Position numbers and translations under genes: made by a program. Under the pieces are notes generated by a model. That model did no database searches, had not been told where the DNA came from, and saw only the letters and a program-made list of their open reading frames with translations. Below are positions 51,396 to 60,518 of a DNA stretch of 64,000 nt, one piece after another. Source of the stretch: Butyricimonas sp. Marseille-P3923 (GTDB lineage Bacteria; Bacteroidota; Bacteroidia; Bacteroidales; Marinifilaceae); assembly GCF_900184685.1 (NCBI RefSeq), contig NZ_FXXL01000007.1, forward strand, positions 1,860,001-1,924,000. The letters run 5' to 3'. How positions within the stretch are numbered: the stretch's first letter is position 1; each line of letters starts with the position of its first letter.

Positions 51396-53579
51396 TTAAA
51401 GCAAAAGCAACCCGTATTCCCGAAGCACTTGCATTTCCTTACCATACCAAAACGACAGGAAATCCTCGTGAATAGCCGTTTCGTAATCCAGACAAAAATC
51501 TTTCAGCAAATAAGGCTCTCCAACATCCGCGCTTATCCGGGAAAAGATATCATGCAGAAAAACGGCAGTTTCTTTCTTTATCTTCAAATGAATATCCCGC
51601 GTAGTATCATGGAGCGTCAACACGATTTTCCCCTTTTTCACGATCTCCGCACCGAACTCGACCTCTCCCCCGATCCAATACAAACGCCGAGGATATAAAT
51701 TCTCCACAGATTCGCTCGCCTCCATTTGCTGTTCCACGAAACGAGGCGATACACTTGAAACAGGAATTTTAAAATCAAACCATTTCTGCAAGGGTAAATC
51801 AAACCCCACGCCTCGCATATAATTATATAAAGAATGACTCAAACCGTCACCCAACCGTTCATGATCACCTCCCTCCAAATCCTCGAAAGCCACATCATTG
51901 CGGGCAAACCCACCGAAAGGCGGTCCCGTCACCCGTGTACCGAAAAGCCCCGGTGCCTGTCCGACCGGGCTATGCGCCGTCATGGCAAAACGATGCCAGA
52001 AACCGGATTGAATCAACCCACGCTCAAACATCTGCCGCACGACTTCCAGCGAATCGACCGTTTCTCTCGCGGTCTCCGAGGGGAAACCGTACATCAAATA
52101 AGTATGCACCATAATTCCGGCTCGTGTAAAATGATCCGTCGTCCGTATCAATTGAGGCAATGTCACACCTTTATTGATCAATGCCAACACCCGTTCGGAT
52201 GCCACTTCGACCCCGCCCGACACGGCGATACAGCCCGATGCCTTCAATAACCTGCATAAATCCGCCGTGAAAGCCCGCTCGAAACGGATATTCCCCCACC
52301 ACACGACAGTCAAACGCCGCCTCAATATCTCCAATGCCATTTCCCGCAACAACATAGGAGGTGCCGCCTCGTCCACGAAATGAAAACCGCCCTCCCCCGT
52401 CTGTTCCGTCATTCTCTCCATCCTGTCCACGATAGTTTTCACCTCGTTCGGTTCGTAGCGTCGGATATAGTCCAACGTACCGTCGCAAAAGCTACACTTT
52501 CCCCAATAACACCCGTGAGCCAATGTCAATTTATTCCATCTCCCGTCACTCCATAACTTATGCATCGGGTTAATTATCTCGATCACGGAAATATACCGAT
52601 CGAGGAACAACCCCGAATAATCGGGAATCCCGACTTCCCTTTGAGGAATAATCGCCGCCGCAACATCGTCGTGATACACCACACTCCCGTCCTGTAACAT
52701 AAACGTACGCACCAACCCGCTCTCGTCCAACCCTCCCCGCACGTGTTCAATCAAACGTGAAATCGGCAACTCCCCGTCATCCAACAATAAATAATCGGTA
52801 TACGCGAAGAAACGGGCATCTGTCAGCGAACGCAATTCCGTGTTGGCAAAACCGCCTCCCATGGCAACCGTCACCCCGGGATAATGCTTTTTAATCCATT
52901 CCCCGCATCGCAAAGCACTGTACAAATTCCCCGGAAAAGGAATAGTCACCGCCACGATATCCGGGTGATAAGCCTCCATTTTCTCGGTCAGCAATCCCGT
53001 GAGATATCTATCCGTGAAACTCAACGGCTTTGCCAGCTCGGCAGCCAACTCATCAAACGATGAAGCCGAACGTCCCAAATGCTCAGCATAACGGCTGAAT
53101 CCGAAATTCCCGTCCACGGATTCTTTCAAGAAATCCGACAAGTCTTCCAGATATAGCGTCGCCAGATAGCGGGCTTTATCTTCCATCCCCATCATCCCGA
53201 ATGCCCATTCCATATCCTCCGTCTGCCCGAATCTCCCCGCTCTCGGCAAAAAACTTTCTTCACATATCGAATAAGCCAACGTGCGGTTCTTCCCTTGTAA
53301 AAAAGCAATCACCGCATCAATCGTGCGGGTATACTCTTTCCTCAAAGCATAAATCCGCTTTCCATTGTTTGATAAAGACTGTTCCCCCGCCTTCTCGAAA
53401 AGTTCCGTCAATCCCCGGGAAGAAAATATACCCAAAATAACCTCCAGACTCAAATCAACCTGTGCGGTCGGGATTCCCCTCGTGTTCAGGAAACCTTTCA
53501 AGTACATCATCGAGGGATATGGCGTGTTCAATTGCGTGAACGGAGGTGTCACTAACAACACCGGGGAAGAATTATTCAT
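51396..53579 (-). CDS. B12-binding-domain radical SAM protein
   Basis: The 727-residue protein has an N-terminal cobalamin-binding-like Rossmann region ('SPVLLVTPPFTQLNTPYPSMMYLKGFLNTRG' and 'DIVAVTIPFPGNLYSALRCGEWIKKHYPGVTVAMGGG'). A radical SAM core near residue 360 has the cysteines of 'AHGCYWGKCSFCDGTLDY', with four rather than three residues between the first two Cys. 'YLMYGFPSETARETVDSL' is the typical TIM-barrel motif. The C-terminal 200 residues are not recognised. The substrate is unknown. The promoter at 53601-53608 rules out the ATG at 53603, so 53579 (MNNSSPVLL) is preferred; 53585 or 53588 remain possible. Confidence 0.85.
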   Translation of the reverse strand: MNNSSPVLLVTPPFTQLNTPYPSMMYLKGFLNTRGIPTAQVDLSLEVILGIFSSRGLTELFEKAGEQSLSNNGKRIYALRKEYTRTIDAVIAFLQGKNRTLAYSICEESFLPRAGRFGQTEDMEWAFGMMGMEDKARYLATLYLEDLSDFLKESVDGNFGFSRYAEHLGRSASSFDELAAELAKPLSFTDRYLTGLLTEKMEAYHPDIVAVTIPFPGNLYSALRCGEWIKKHYPGVTVAMGGGFANTELRSLTDARFFAYTDYLLLDDGELPISRLIEHVRGGLDESGLVRTFMLQDGSVVYHDDVAAAIIPQREVGIPDYSGLFLDRYISVIEIINPMHKLWSDGRWNKLTLAHGCYWGKCSFCDGTLDYIRRYEPNEVKTIVDRMERMTEQTGEGGFHFVDEAAPPMLLREMALEILRRRLTVVWWGNIRFERAFTADLCRLLKASGCIAVSGGVEVASERVLALINKGVTLPQLIRTTDHFTRAGIMVHTYLMYGFPSETARETVDSLEVVRQMFERGLIQSGFWHRFAMTAHSPVGQAPGLFGTRVTGPPFGGFARNDVAFEDLEGGDHERLGDGLSHSLYNYMRGVGFDLPLQKWFDFKIPVSSVSPRFVEQQMEASESVENLYPRRLYWIGGEVEFGAEIVKKGKIVLTLHDTTRDIHLKIKKETAVFLHDIFSRISADVGEPYLLKDFCLDYETAIHEDFLSFWYGKEMQVLREYGLLLL

Positions 53580-53600
53580 AATCATCATTTTATACTTAAA

Positions 53601-53608
53601 CAAATGTA
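53601..53608 (-). promoter_or_regulatory. Promoter -7 element of the radical SAM gene
   Basis: TACATTTG on the minus strand matches TAnnTTTG. The transcript should begin near 53595. Confidence 0.65.
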
Positions 53609-53699
53609 CGCTTTTTTTATTCTAAGCCAAAATTTAGGATGTATCACATTTTTTTTATAATTTGGCAAACAATAAAAATAACTAACAATTTTGACTATC

Positions 53700-54209
53700 A
53701 TGAGTAAAAAAGAAAAAAGTATCGAACTACTAAACAGGGCGGTAGGCGATGAATTGCTTGCTGTACACCAGTACATGTATTTCCATTTCCGTTGCGATGA
53801 TATGGGGTATGACTTATTATCCGGTCTTTTCAAACGTACCGCCATTCAAGAAATGATGCACGTGGAGCAACTTGCCGAGCGTATCCTGTTCTTGAAAGGG
53901 GAAGTTGAAATGAAAGTTTCCGGCGACGTGAAGAAAATCCACGAACCCAAAGAGATGCTGGAACTCGCTACCGCCATGGAAGTCGGCAGCGTGAACGATT
54001 ATAACGCTTGGGCAAAAGAATGCGCTGAAAACGCTGATGCCGTATCAAAGAAATTATTTGAAGCTTTGGTAGCCGAGGAAGAAGTTCATCAAGACCAATA
54101 CGAAACAGAATTGGACAACCTTGAGAAATTCGGGGCTAACTATTTGGCTTTACAATCCGTTGAACGCAGTAAAAGTGTGGCCACTGGGACTGCTCCCAAG
54201 GGAGAATAA
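53700..54209 (+). CDS. bfr: Bacterioferritin-like protein
   Basis: The 169-residue four-helix protein has 'LLNRAVGDELLAVHQYMYFHFRCDDMGYDLLSGLFKRTAIQEMMHVEQLAERILFL'. The Glu and Glu..His di-iron ligands are visible, with the second set in 'LVAEEEVHQDQYETE'. It stores or detoxifies iron in the cytoplasm. Met52-type haem ligation cannot be confirmed by eye. The ATG at 53700 (MSKKEKSIELL) is the family start. It shares a terminator with ndh downstream. Confidence 0.9.
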   Translation: MSKKEKSIELLNRAVGDELLAVHQYMYFHFRCDDMGYDLLSGLFKRTAIQEMMHVEQLAERILFLKGEVEMKVSGDVKKIHEPKEMLELATAMEVGSVNDYNAWAKECAENADAVSKKLFEALVAEEEVHQDQYETELDNLEKFGANYLALQSVERSKSVATGTAPKGE

Positions 54210-54218
54210 CTTACAAGA

Positions 54219-54245
54219 AAAAGCGACTCAGAACGGGTCGCTTTT
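54219..54245. terminator. Bidirectional terminator between bfr and ndh
   Basis: The 9-bp stem AAAAGCGAC/GTCGCTTTT (54219-54227, 54237-54245) has T runs on both strands. The ndh stop codon lies in the loop. Confidence 0.88.
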
Positions 54246-55526
54246 CTTTATTTCCGGTTTTACCAGAATCCTCAAAGACTGATCGTAAGTAACGTAACTC
54301 CACATCCAGTTGATCAGAATAAAAAGACGGTTCTTCACCCCAACGATACTCATCAAGTGAACCAACAACCACAACAGCCAAGCGAAGAATCCCCGGAAAC
54401 GCACCTTGGATAATTCCGCCACGGCATCGTTTCTCCCGATTGTAGCCATAGAACCTTTATTCTTGTATTTAAAAGGACGAAGGGGTTTGCCCTTGATCAT
54501 ACTTCGTAAATTATTTGCCAGTAAACCGGCTTGCTGTATCGAGGGTTGCACCACTTGAGGGTGCCCGTTGGGATAATCCGTGGTAATCATCAATGCCGTA
54601 TCGCCCAACGCGAACACATCAGCCATTCCCTTTACCCGGTTAAACTCATCCACGAGCAATCGATTTCCCCGCCCGTAAGCTTCTCGCGGCAGTCCCGGCA
54701 AACTATTCGCCTTTACCCCGGCTACCCAAAAGACATTATTTGTCACGATCTGCTGCCCGTCAACAAAGGTCAACTTCTCCCCGTCATACTCCTTTACCAA
54801 CTTTTTCAACAAAATCTCCACGTGCATACTTGACAGACTACGGGCAACCTCCAACGAGGACTTTTCCGAAAAAGCGTTCAACAAACGCTCACCCCCATCT
54901 ACCAAAAGAATCCTCATCTCATCCCAATCCAATTCCGGGTAGTCTTTCGGGAGCATAAACTTTTTCATCTCCGCCAACGCCCCGGCAAGCTCGATACCGG
55001 TAGCCCCACCCCCGACAATAACGAATGTCAACCACCGTTTACGAGTATCATCATCCGCACTATTCAATGCTTTCTCGAAACTCTCGATCACCCGGTTACG
55101 ATTGAACAAAGCATCCGACGTTGTTTTCAACTGCATCGTCCGATCCGCCAAAGTAGAGTCACCAAAGAAATTTGTACCTGCACCCGTGGCTATCACCAGA
55201 TAATCATAAGAAATCTTACCTATTGATGTTTCTATACAATTCTTTTCCGAAACCACTTTCTCTACCGTGCACATCCGAATGTGGAAATCATGACGATACT
55301 TGAATATCTTCCGGAAAGGAAAAGAAATCGCACTGGGCTCTATCCCCGAAGTAGCCACTTGGTACAATAAAGGCTGAAAAAGATGATAATTGTTTTTATC
55401 CAACAACACCACTTGAAAATCACGATCATTCAATTTACGAGCCAATTTCAACCCTCCGAAACCTCCACCCACGATCACAACCCGTTTCTTTGTTCCCTGA
55501 TCCGGGATATTACTAATTGCATCCAT
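54228..55526 (-). CDS. ndh: Type II NADH:quinone oxidoreductase
   Basis: The 432-residue flavoprotein has the FAD motif 'VVIVGGGFGGLKLARKL', 'LFQPLLYQVATSGIEPSAI' and the NADH motif 'FVIVGGGATGIELAGALAEM'. A C-terminal amphipathic membrane segment contains 'VRFRGFFAWLLWLLVHLMSIVGVKNRLFILINWMW'. It oxidises NADH and reduces menaquinone at the inner membrane without pumping ions. It is followed by a terminator, with a palindromic repeat upstream of its start. Confidence 0.93.
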   Translation of the reverse strand: MDAISNIPDQGTKKRVVIVGGGFGGLKLARKLNDRDFQVVLLDKNNYHLFQPLLYQVATSGIEPSAISFPFRKIFKYRHDFHIRMCTVEKVVSEKNCIETSIGKISYDYLVIATGAGTNFFGDSTLADRTMQLKTTSDALFNRNRVIESFEKALNSADDDTRKRWLTFVIVGGGATGIELAGALAEMKKFMLPKDYPELDWDEMRILLVDGGERLLNAFSEKSSLEVARSLSSMHVEILLKKLVKEYDGEKLTFVDGQQIVTNNVFWVAGVKANSLPGLPREAYGRGNRLLVDEFNRVKGMADVFALGDTALMITTDYPNGHPQVVQPSIQQAGLLANNLRSMIKGKPLRPFKYKNKGSMATIGRNDAVAELSKVRFRGFFAWLLWLLVHLMSIVGVKNRLFILINWMWSYVTYDQSLRILVKPEIKKSDPF

Positions 55527-55589
55527 AATTACAACTTATTTTCACAGTTGTACGAATAGATGCTAAGAAACGTTGCGTTATATTTTGGT

Positions 55590-55631
55590 TTATAAAGTTC
55601 ATAAGATTTATAAACCTTATGAACTTTATAA
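55590..55631. repeat. 16-bp palindromic repeat between porin gene and ndh
   Basis: The arms TTATAAAGTTCATAAG and CTTATGAACTTTATAA (55590-55605, 55616-55631) pair perfectly around a 10-base loop. It is the simplest copy of the TTTATAAAGTTCATAAGG family. Confidence 0.8.
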
Positions 55632-55635
55632 CTTA

Positions 55636-57090
55636 TTAAAACCGGTAAGCCAATCCAATGGAAGGAGTAAATGCCGTGGATTTATACTTTCCACCAAACG
55701 TATCTATTACCCCCGGCGTAACCACATTTTCATAGGAATATTTCGCGTTCTTACTGAAACCTTGTATATACAAAAATGCCAAATCTATTTGCAAATTCTT
55801 ATATGGTTCAAAAGTCAACCCGGCGGAAAAACCCAATTTATTCATTCCGGGAGTTTCCGGATTGTAAAAGTTTTTACGAATCGGACTTTGGTCATAATAA
55901 ATTCCTGCTCGAAGATCCAATCGCTCTGTTGCTTTATAGCTCGCTCCAATTCGATAGGTCATCGTCGTTTTGTAATTTTTTTCCGCCTTGATCGGTTTAA
56001 TTCCTAATTCAGCCTCGTTAAAATAAACATTTAAAGAATCATACGCGTTCCAACCTACCAATTGCAGATCCAACGCTAACTCCCAACGATCCGTGGGACG
56101 ATAACTTACACCGAGTGTAGTGTTGGAAGGTAAAGGCAATTCCGCATGAAAAGAACCTTGATCATATTTCGGGATCGAAATATTGGGTATATCAACACCC
56201 GCTCCTGCCAACATCTCACCATACTTGGAAAGTAACAACTCCATCTGTCCGAACATATTTTCAATATTCCGGTTGGAATAGGTTAATTCAGCATCTCCCT
56301 CTTTTACCCGCATCTTAATCTTTGAACGATAAGACAACCCTACTGTCACCTTATCACAAATATCATACATGATACCCACGTTAAAGCCTACCCTCATATG
56401 GGCGTTCCCCTCTAAACGAGCATAAGCCGGTGGTACAGTCGTATTTTTCATTAAACCTATAATATTTTGTATAGCCTCCTTTTCTGTTTCGGAAATAGGA
56501 AGATGAGGCAAAAGCGAACCTAATTTTTCTTCCATCGTATTCCCCAAGCCTTGAAAATCCTTCACACTCATTAATCCGCGGGAAAGATTCACGTTACCCC
56601 AAGCCAATTGCAAACCGACACCGATACTCAACTTATCCGTGATCTTATATGAAAGCGTGGGTTGTATTACATAGGACTTTAAACTAATATCCTGAATCAA
56701 CGACGCACCTTCCCAATGCTTCGGCCATTTCAAGGAACTCCCGTAAGGAGTCGTCAAACTGATACCCGCTGCCAGATTATCATATATCTTAAATCCCGCG
56801 TAAGCGTATAATGGCGTACTCACCGGGTTATCCGTTTTAGCGGAATATCCCGCATTACTATATTTCGCTTTTGCCATCACGGCTGAAATTCCAAGTGAAA
56901 AATCCATATTTGTTTTCAAGAACACCAACCCTGCCGGATTGAAATGCATACTCTCTGCCCCCAACTTCATCCCGACGCCCACGTGTCCCATTCCGGTCTG
57001 TTTCGTGCTCAACAAATTTACTTGATATCCCTCGGCAAAAACCGACAGGCTCAACATACAAGTCATTACCAATACGACTAATTTCTTCAT
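55636..57090 (-). CDS. FadL/OmpP1-family outer-membrane transporter
   Basis: The 484-residue barrel has a signal peptide (MKKLVVLVMTCMLSLSVFAEG) and the FadL start 'YQVNLLSTKQTGMGHVGVGMKLGAESMHFNPAGLVFL', which forms the hatch. 14-strand-like beta sequence follows, ending 'FTPSIGLAYRF' with the C-terminal Phe. FadL/TodX members pass hydrophobic compounds through the outer membrane. A TATTTTTG box lies at 57164-57171. Confidence 0.92.
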   Translation of the reverse strand: MKKLVVLVMTCMLSLSVFAEGYQVNLLSTKQTGMGHVGVGMKLGAESMHFNPAGLVFLKTNMDFSLGISAVMAKAKYSNAGYSAKTDNPVSTPLYAYAGFKIYDNLAAGISLTTPYGSSLKWPKHWEGASLIQDISLKSYVIQPTLSYKITDKLSIGVGLQLAWGNVNLSRGLMSVKDFQGLGNTMEEKLGSLLPHLPISETEKEAIQNIIGLMKNTTVPPAYARLEGNAHMRVGFNVGIMYDICDKVTVGLSYRSKIKMRVKEGDAELTYSNRNIENMFGQMELLLSKYGEMLAGAGVDIPNISIPKYDQGSFHAELPLPSNTTLGVSYRPTDRWELALDLQLVGWNAYDSLNVYFNEAELGIKPIKAEKNYKTTMTYRIGASYKATERLDLRAGIYYDQSPIRKNFYNPETPGMNKLGFSAGLTFEPYKNLQIDLAFLYIQGFSKNAKYSYENVVTPGVIDTFGGKYKSTAFTPSIGLAYRF

Positions 57091-57163
57091 ACAATCTACT
57101 TTACATTATTACTCTACTATTCTTCTATAAAATAAAAGATAGTTATTTTTAAAATTAAAGGCA

Positions 57164-57171
57164 CAAAAATA
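57164..57171 (-). promoter_or_regulatory. Promoter -7 element of the FadL-type gene
   Basis: TATTTTTG on the minus strand, about 74 bases before the ATG. Confidence 0.55.
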
Positions 57172-57223
57172 ACATTCGCCTCCTCAAGTTGTTTCTACTT
57201 TACGGTATGCAATAAAAATTGGT

Positions 57224-57231
57224 TACCTTTG
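57224..57231 (+). promoter_or_regulatory. Promoter -7 element of the S4 gene
   Basis: TACCTTTG matches TAnnTTTG, 19 bases before the ATG at 57251. Confidence 0.65.
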
Positions 57232-57250
57232 TACCCAAAATCTATACGCC

Positions 57251-57457
57251 ATGATAACCTTTGAAATAGACACCGAATACATTGAATTAATAAAATTACT
57301 GAAAGCCACCCGCGTAGCCGAAAGCGGTGCGATGGCAAAGATTCTTGTCGAAAACGGAGAAGTCACTCGCAACGGAGAACCGGAATCCCGTAAACGGGCA
57401 AAAATAACGAAAGGCGAAATCATCACCGCCCTCGGACAAAGCATTAAAGTGATATAA
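57251..57457 (+). CDS. S4-domain RNA-binding protein, YbcJ-like
   Basis: The 68-residue protein is a single S4 domain: 'TEYIELIKLLKATRVAESGAMAKILVENGEVTRNGEPESRKRAKITKGEII'. Conserved features are the Gly/Ala pair in 'ESGAMAK' and 'VNGE'-like turns. Such proteins (YbcJ in Escherichia coli) bind structured RNA; the target is unknown. It is transcribed alone and ends in a CGACTGT/ACAGTCG hairpin near 57467-57484. Confidence 0.88.
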   Translation: MITFEIDTEYIELIKLLKATRVAESGAMAKILVENGEVTRNGEPESRKRAKITKGEIITALGQSIKVI

Positions 57458-57508
57458 CAAAGAAGCCGACTGTAAAAACAGTCGACTCCCTCGATATACT
57501 CAAAACAA

Positions 57509-59476
57509 TCATTTTTTATGTTTGTACCACTCTTTATTTTCTTCCCCGAACGATGACGCCCATTTCGAAAATTGCGGGTAAATCACATCAATTCTCTTTC
57601 CCTCGTCTTTACTCTTCAAATCTAACGATTCGTTAATAATATGTATCGCGAAAGGGAAATTATTATCCGAAACAAAATAAATTCCTTTCTCCGGATCAGA
57701 CAAATCATGCCCGTAATGCAACAATTTCGTGTCCATCAAATCGGTCGGTTTGTAATTCGGCAAATGCACTTCGTGCCCCCGTCCCTCGTTCGTATTCACG
57801 ATAATAAAAGGATTATAAGGAGGTAACTCCAGTTCATTCGTCTTCGTGGGCACATTCAATGTCATCTTTACCGTGAACGTTCTCTGATCCTCCGGGGCAT
57901 TTATCACATCCAAAGCACTGTCAAATAAAATAATCGTGGCATCATTCGGTTGTGCACTCTCAAGTCCTTTTGCGTCCTTAGCGAAATGAGATTGCCCCGG
58001 GTAAGTGGTTTCAACACTCATACTACCAACTTTATACTTTCTAAACCCGTACTGATACCCGAAACCACTCTGCAATTGTGCCCCGACATTTTTCACTGTC
58101 CACGAGTCCTCTACCCGAACCAACAAATTACCTTTATTCAAAAAATGCTTTATACGATATTCAACCACCATATCATTCATATCATAATCGCCTTGATACG
58201 GCCAAATATCTTCATAAGCCAAAGTTCCCTCGTAAGTCATGGAATATACCACGCTCCCGTCATTCGGGAATTCATCATCCACATCCGGGACTCCATCATT
58301 ATCTGTATCCGTCATATCCTTACCGTCCGGCATACTTCCGTCATTATATTCCACGTGGTCATCATCCGCGTCAATGGAAAAAATAAAATCACGATACACG
58401 GGTGATGAATTAAAATTCTGATCCTCAAGTCCCACGTAACGCACTTTTGTATTGGGATCACGCACGATAATCGTGTGGCTGCGTTGTTCTGTATTCAAAC
58501 TTGTATTCGAGAACCCAATAGAACGTCCGCGTGCAACATCCACTACCGTATGATTATTAGCGTCGTATCCTCCCGCCAGAATAAACCACCCGATCGTCAC
58601 TCCCGCTGGGAAAGTTTCACTCCACTCCTGCTTTACCTCATCCCAATATTTAAGCCGCACGTTATCTCCCAACTGCAAACCACCTTTTTCGGGGAATGTT
58701 GCATTCGGGAAAAGGATAATTCTCTGCACTTCTTCCGCTGTCTGTGGCGGGTTGTTTGTCGAGTAATAATAATATCCGACCGTATTCGTACGGGTATTCC
58801 CGGAATTATTGATAACCACGACATCCACCGTTGCCCCATCCTTTATCACGTTCAAGTTCGCCTCACTATTTTTCACGATATAATCACTCACGTTTGAATC
58901 ATCCATCTTCAACGTCGCATTCAACATGATTAAACCGTCTACCGAAATATCTTTTTTTCCGCCCAGATTGGAAGGAACACCTTTATCATTCCAAGTCATA
59001 CCATCTATCACCTTCATGCCTACCGGATAAGTCGAATGCACGTACCCGTCCTCTCCTGCCCGGGATACCATACTTCTTCCTCTTGAAACCTCCAACGTCT
59101 TCACCATAGGCACGGCTATACTCGCCGAATATAAATAAATCTCATTCACGTAAGTCGGTACTTGAACCGTCTCCGAATACTCGCCATTTTCATCCGTGAA
59201 CCCTCTGAATAACGGTTTCAGATTTTCTTTTTTCACCGTCCTCCCATTTATCGTATCCACGGGATACTCCGCGTAGGCCTCAAAAAACACCTCGTACCCT
59301 TTCGGTACATCATACTTCACCTCTGCCGTCAATTTATTTGCCGTACGGAAATCAAAATAATCACCGGAACCTTCAGGAGCCTCTTTTTTCGACAAATCCT
59401 TATCAACGCATCCCGCCAATAAAAACAACGAGGCAATAATTCCCCAAACAAACACCATTCTAAAATTCATAATCAA
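57509..59476 (-). CDS. LruC-domain lipoprotein
   Basis: The 655-residue lipoprotein has a signal ending 'SLFLLAGC' and mature start CVDKDLSKKE. An N-terminal beta domain of about 200 residues is followed by a middle region. A calcium-binding-like 'DTDNDGVPDVDDEFPND' repeat (near 410) then leads to the C-terminal LruC/DUF4842 domain with 'GTLAYEDIWPYQGDYDMNDMVVEYRIKHF'. It is probably a surface lipoprotein; the function is unknown. A TACATTTG box at 59500-59507 is its promoter element. Confidence 0.85.
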   Translation of the reverse strand: MIMNFRMVFVWGIIASLFLLAGCVDKDLSKKEAPEGSGDYFDFRTANKLTAEVKYDVPKGYEVFFEAYAEYPVDTINGRTVKKENLKPLFRGFTDENGEYSETVQVPTYVNEIYLYSASIAVPMVKTLEVSRGRSMVSRAGEDGYVHSTYPVGMKVIDGMTWNDKGVPSNLGGKKDISVDGLIMLNATLKMDDSNVSDYIVKNSEANLNVIKDGATVDVVVINNSGNTRTNTVGYYYYSTNNPPQTAEEVQRIILFPNATFPEKGGLQLGDNVRLKYWDEVKQEWSETFPAGVTIGWFILAGGYDANNHTVVDVARGRSIGFSNTSLNTEQRSHTIIVRDPNTKVRYVGLEDQNFNSSPVYRDFIFSIDADDDHVEYNDGSMPDGKDMTDTDNDGVPDVDDEFPNDGSVVYSMTYEGTLAYEDIWPYQGDYDMNDMVVEYRIKHFLNKGNLLVRVEDSWTVKNVGAQLQSGFGYQYGFRKYKVGSMSVETTYPGQSHFAKDAKGLESAQPNDATIILFDSALDVINAPEDQRTFTVKMTLNVPTKTNELELPPYNPFIIVNTNEGRGHEVHLPNYKPTDLMDTKLLHYGHDLSDPEKGIYFVSDNNFPFAIHIINESLDLKSKDEGKRIDVIYPQFSKWASSFGEENKEWYKHKK

Positions 59477-59499
59477 TCCTATTTAGTCATACTTCGATA

Positions 59500-59507
59500 C
59501 AAATGTA
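59500..59507 (-). promoter_or_regulatory. Promoter -7 element of the LruC gene
   Basis: TACATTTG on the minus strand matches TAnnTTTG, 24 bases before the ATG. Confidence 0.6.
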
Positions 59508-59552
59508 CGACATATTTCTCATTTTATATTTATCGCGACAAAGTATTTTTAT

Positions 59553-59770
59553 TCAAACCATTAGACGTACACGATACACAACCACGACCAACACGACAGC
59601 AATTACCACGCCACCCCACACGATCCACACCCAACTCCCAACTCCACTCTTTTTGACCTCATCGACACTTGTATTTTGCTCCAGACCTCTTTTTTCACCG
59701 GTAGTCAACTTTACCTTCGTCGTATCCTGATCAGTAACTTTCTCTTTTAGACGGATTCTAGTGTCTATTT
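59553..59770 (-). pseudogene. Open frame with a transmembrane segment but no start codon
   Basis: The minus strand is open from about 59872 to a stop at 59553, with no ATG. Its second half reads like protein: a Lys/Asp/Thr-rich stretch 'KEKVTDQDTTKVKLTTGEKR', then one strong hydrophobic helix before 'YRVRLMV'. It could be the 3' remnant of a small membrane protein. The short plus-strand frame over 59503-59730 is Thr-rich and unconvincing. Confidence 0.3.
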
Positions 59771-59783
59771 CTACAAATCTATC

Positions 59784-59867
59784 ATGACGATAAAGAACAT
59801 GAGCCCGATGACCGAGGCGGAGATCATAGCCGCCCGAAAAAACATGGAAAGCAGGATAAACCCGTGA
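59784..59867 (+). CDS. Short frame overlapping the next by GTGA, possible gene fragment
   Basis: The 27-codon frame contains MTEAEIIAARKNMESRINP, which has natural-looking composition. Its TGA stop overlaps the GTG start of the next frame as GTGA, a common sign of translational coupling. It may be the tail of a lost gene whose partner follows. Confidence 0.3.
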   Translation: MTIKNMSPMTEAEIIAARKNMESRINP

Positions 59868-60112
59868 GTAGCTTCATGTTTCTGGTAAACGTGAAAGAAG
59901 CCCTCGGTTACACGCACGAGCAAACTCTCGACAGCAGCTACGCACTGATCACCGGAATGTTGCAGGAATACGCCTACATGTGCAACGAACGCAACAAACT
60001 CCTGTACGGCGACGAGGAGGATGAAGACTACCCCTTCGAGTGGGTGGAACTCGTCAATTTCACCACGGGTAAAACAAAACGCTTGACAGTTTATCACCAT
60101 CAAGCGTTTTTC
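59864..60112 (+). pseudogene. Acidic protein fragment, possibly prophage-derived
   Basis: From GTG 59864 or ATG 59876 the frame reads 'NVKEALGYTHEQTLDSSYALI', then 'MLQEYAYMCNERNKLLYGDEEDEDYPFEWVELVNFTTGKTKRL', after which it runs through a terminator and antisense through tRNA-Leu and tRNA-Gln to a stop at 60292. The first 70 residues look real. The rest cannot be, so the true 3' end has probably been lost. Length and layout recall small paired phage structural genes, but I do not recognise the family. Confidence 0.35.
60078..60108. terminator. tRNA-Leu terminator, usable on both strands
   Basis: The 9-bp stem AACGCTTGA/TCAAGCGTT (60078-60086, 60100-60108) has T runs on either side. Confidence 0.85.
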
Positions 60113-60114
60113 TG

Positions 60115-60198
60115 TACCCAGAACAAGACTCGAACTTGCACAGCCGTACGGCCACTAGTCCCTGAAACTAGCGTGTCTACCGATTCCACCACCTGGGC
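60115..60198 (-). tRNA. tRNA-Leu (CAG)
   Basis: The 84-nt class II tRNA has a long variable arm (stem around GGCCGTACGGCT). The anticodon stem CTAGT/ACTAG encloses TTCAGGG, giving anticodon CAG. The T arm GTTCGAGTC and acceptor GCCCAGG/TCTGGGT are present. CCA is not encoded. Confidence 0.93.
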
Positions 60199-60220
60199 AT
60201 TGTATCTAAGAACTTCGGAC

Positions 60221-60249
60221 AAAAAACCTTGCAACTCCCTGCTGCAAGG
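60221..60249 (-). terminator. tRNA-Gln terminator
   Basis: The 7-bp stem CCTTGCA/TGCAAGG (60227-60233, 60243-60249) is followed on the minus strand by TTTTTTG. Confidence 0.85.
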
Positions 60250-60262
60250 CTTCTCTTTTTTG

Positions 60263-60333
60263 TTGTCCCACAAGGATTCGAACCTTGACTGACAGAACCA
60301 AAATCTGCTGTGCTACCATTACACAATGGGACA
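60263..60333 (-). tRNA. tRNA-Gln (TTG)
   Basis: The 71-nt tRNA has acceptor TGTCCCA/TGGGACA, anticodon stem GCAGA/TCTGT around TTTTGGT (anticodon TTG), and T arm GGTTCGAATCC. CCA is not encoded. Confidence 0.94.
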
Positions 60334-60518
60334 ATCGTCATGTCAATTCAACAAGTATTTTGTTTTTTGACGCTGCAAATGTATAGCAATTTTTCATTTC
60401 ACCAAAACAAAATGCGGAAAAATTAAAAGAAAATTGCTATTTTCGTGCGGTTGAAAAGGAACAAATTTAGGATATCCTTGATTACTAATAAGAAATATAA
60501 ATTCAAAGAAGGAGAAGC

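Noticed and set aside
59864-60292. Intact 142-residue protein
   Set aside because: The second half is antisense to a terminator, tRNA-Leu and tRNA-Gln, so only the first 70 residues can be genuine.
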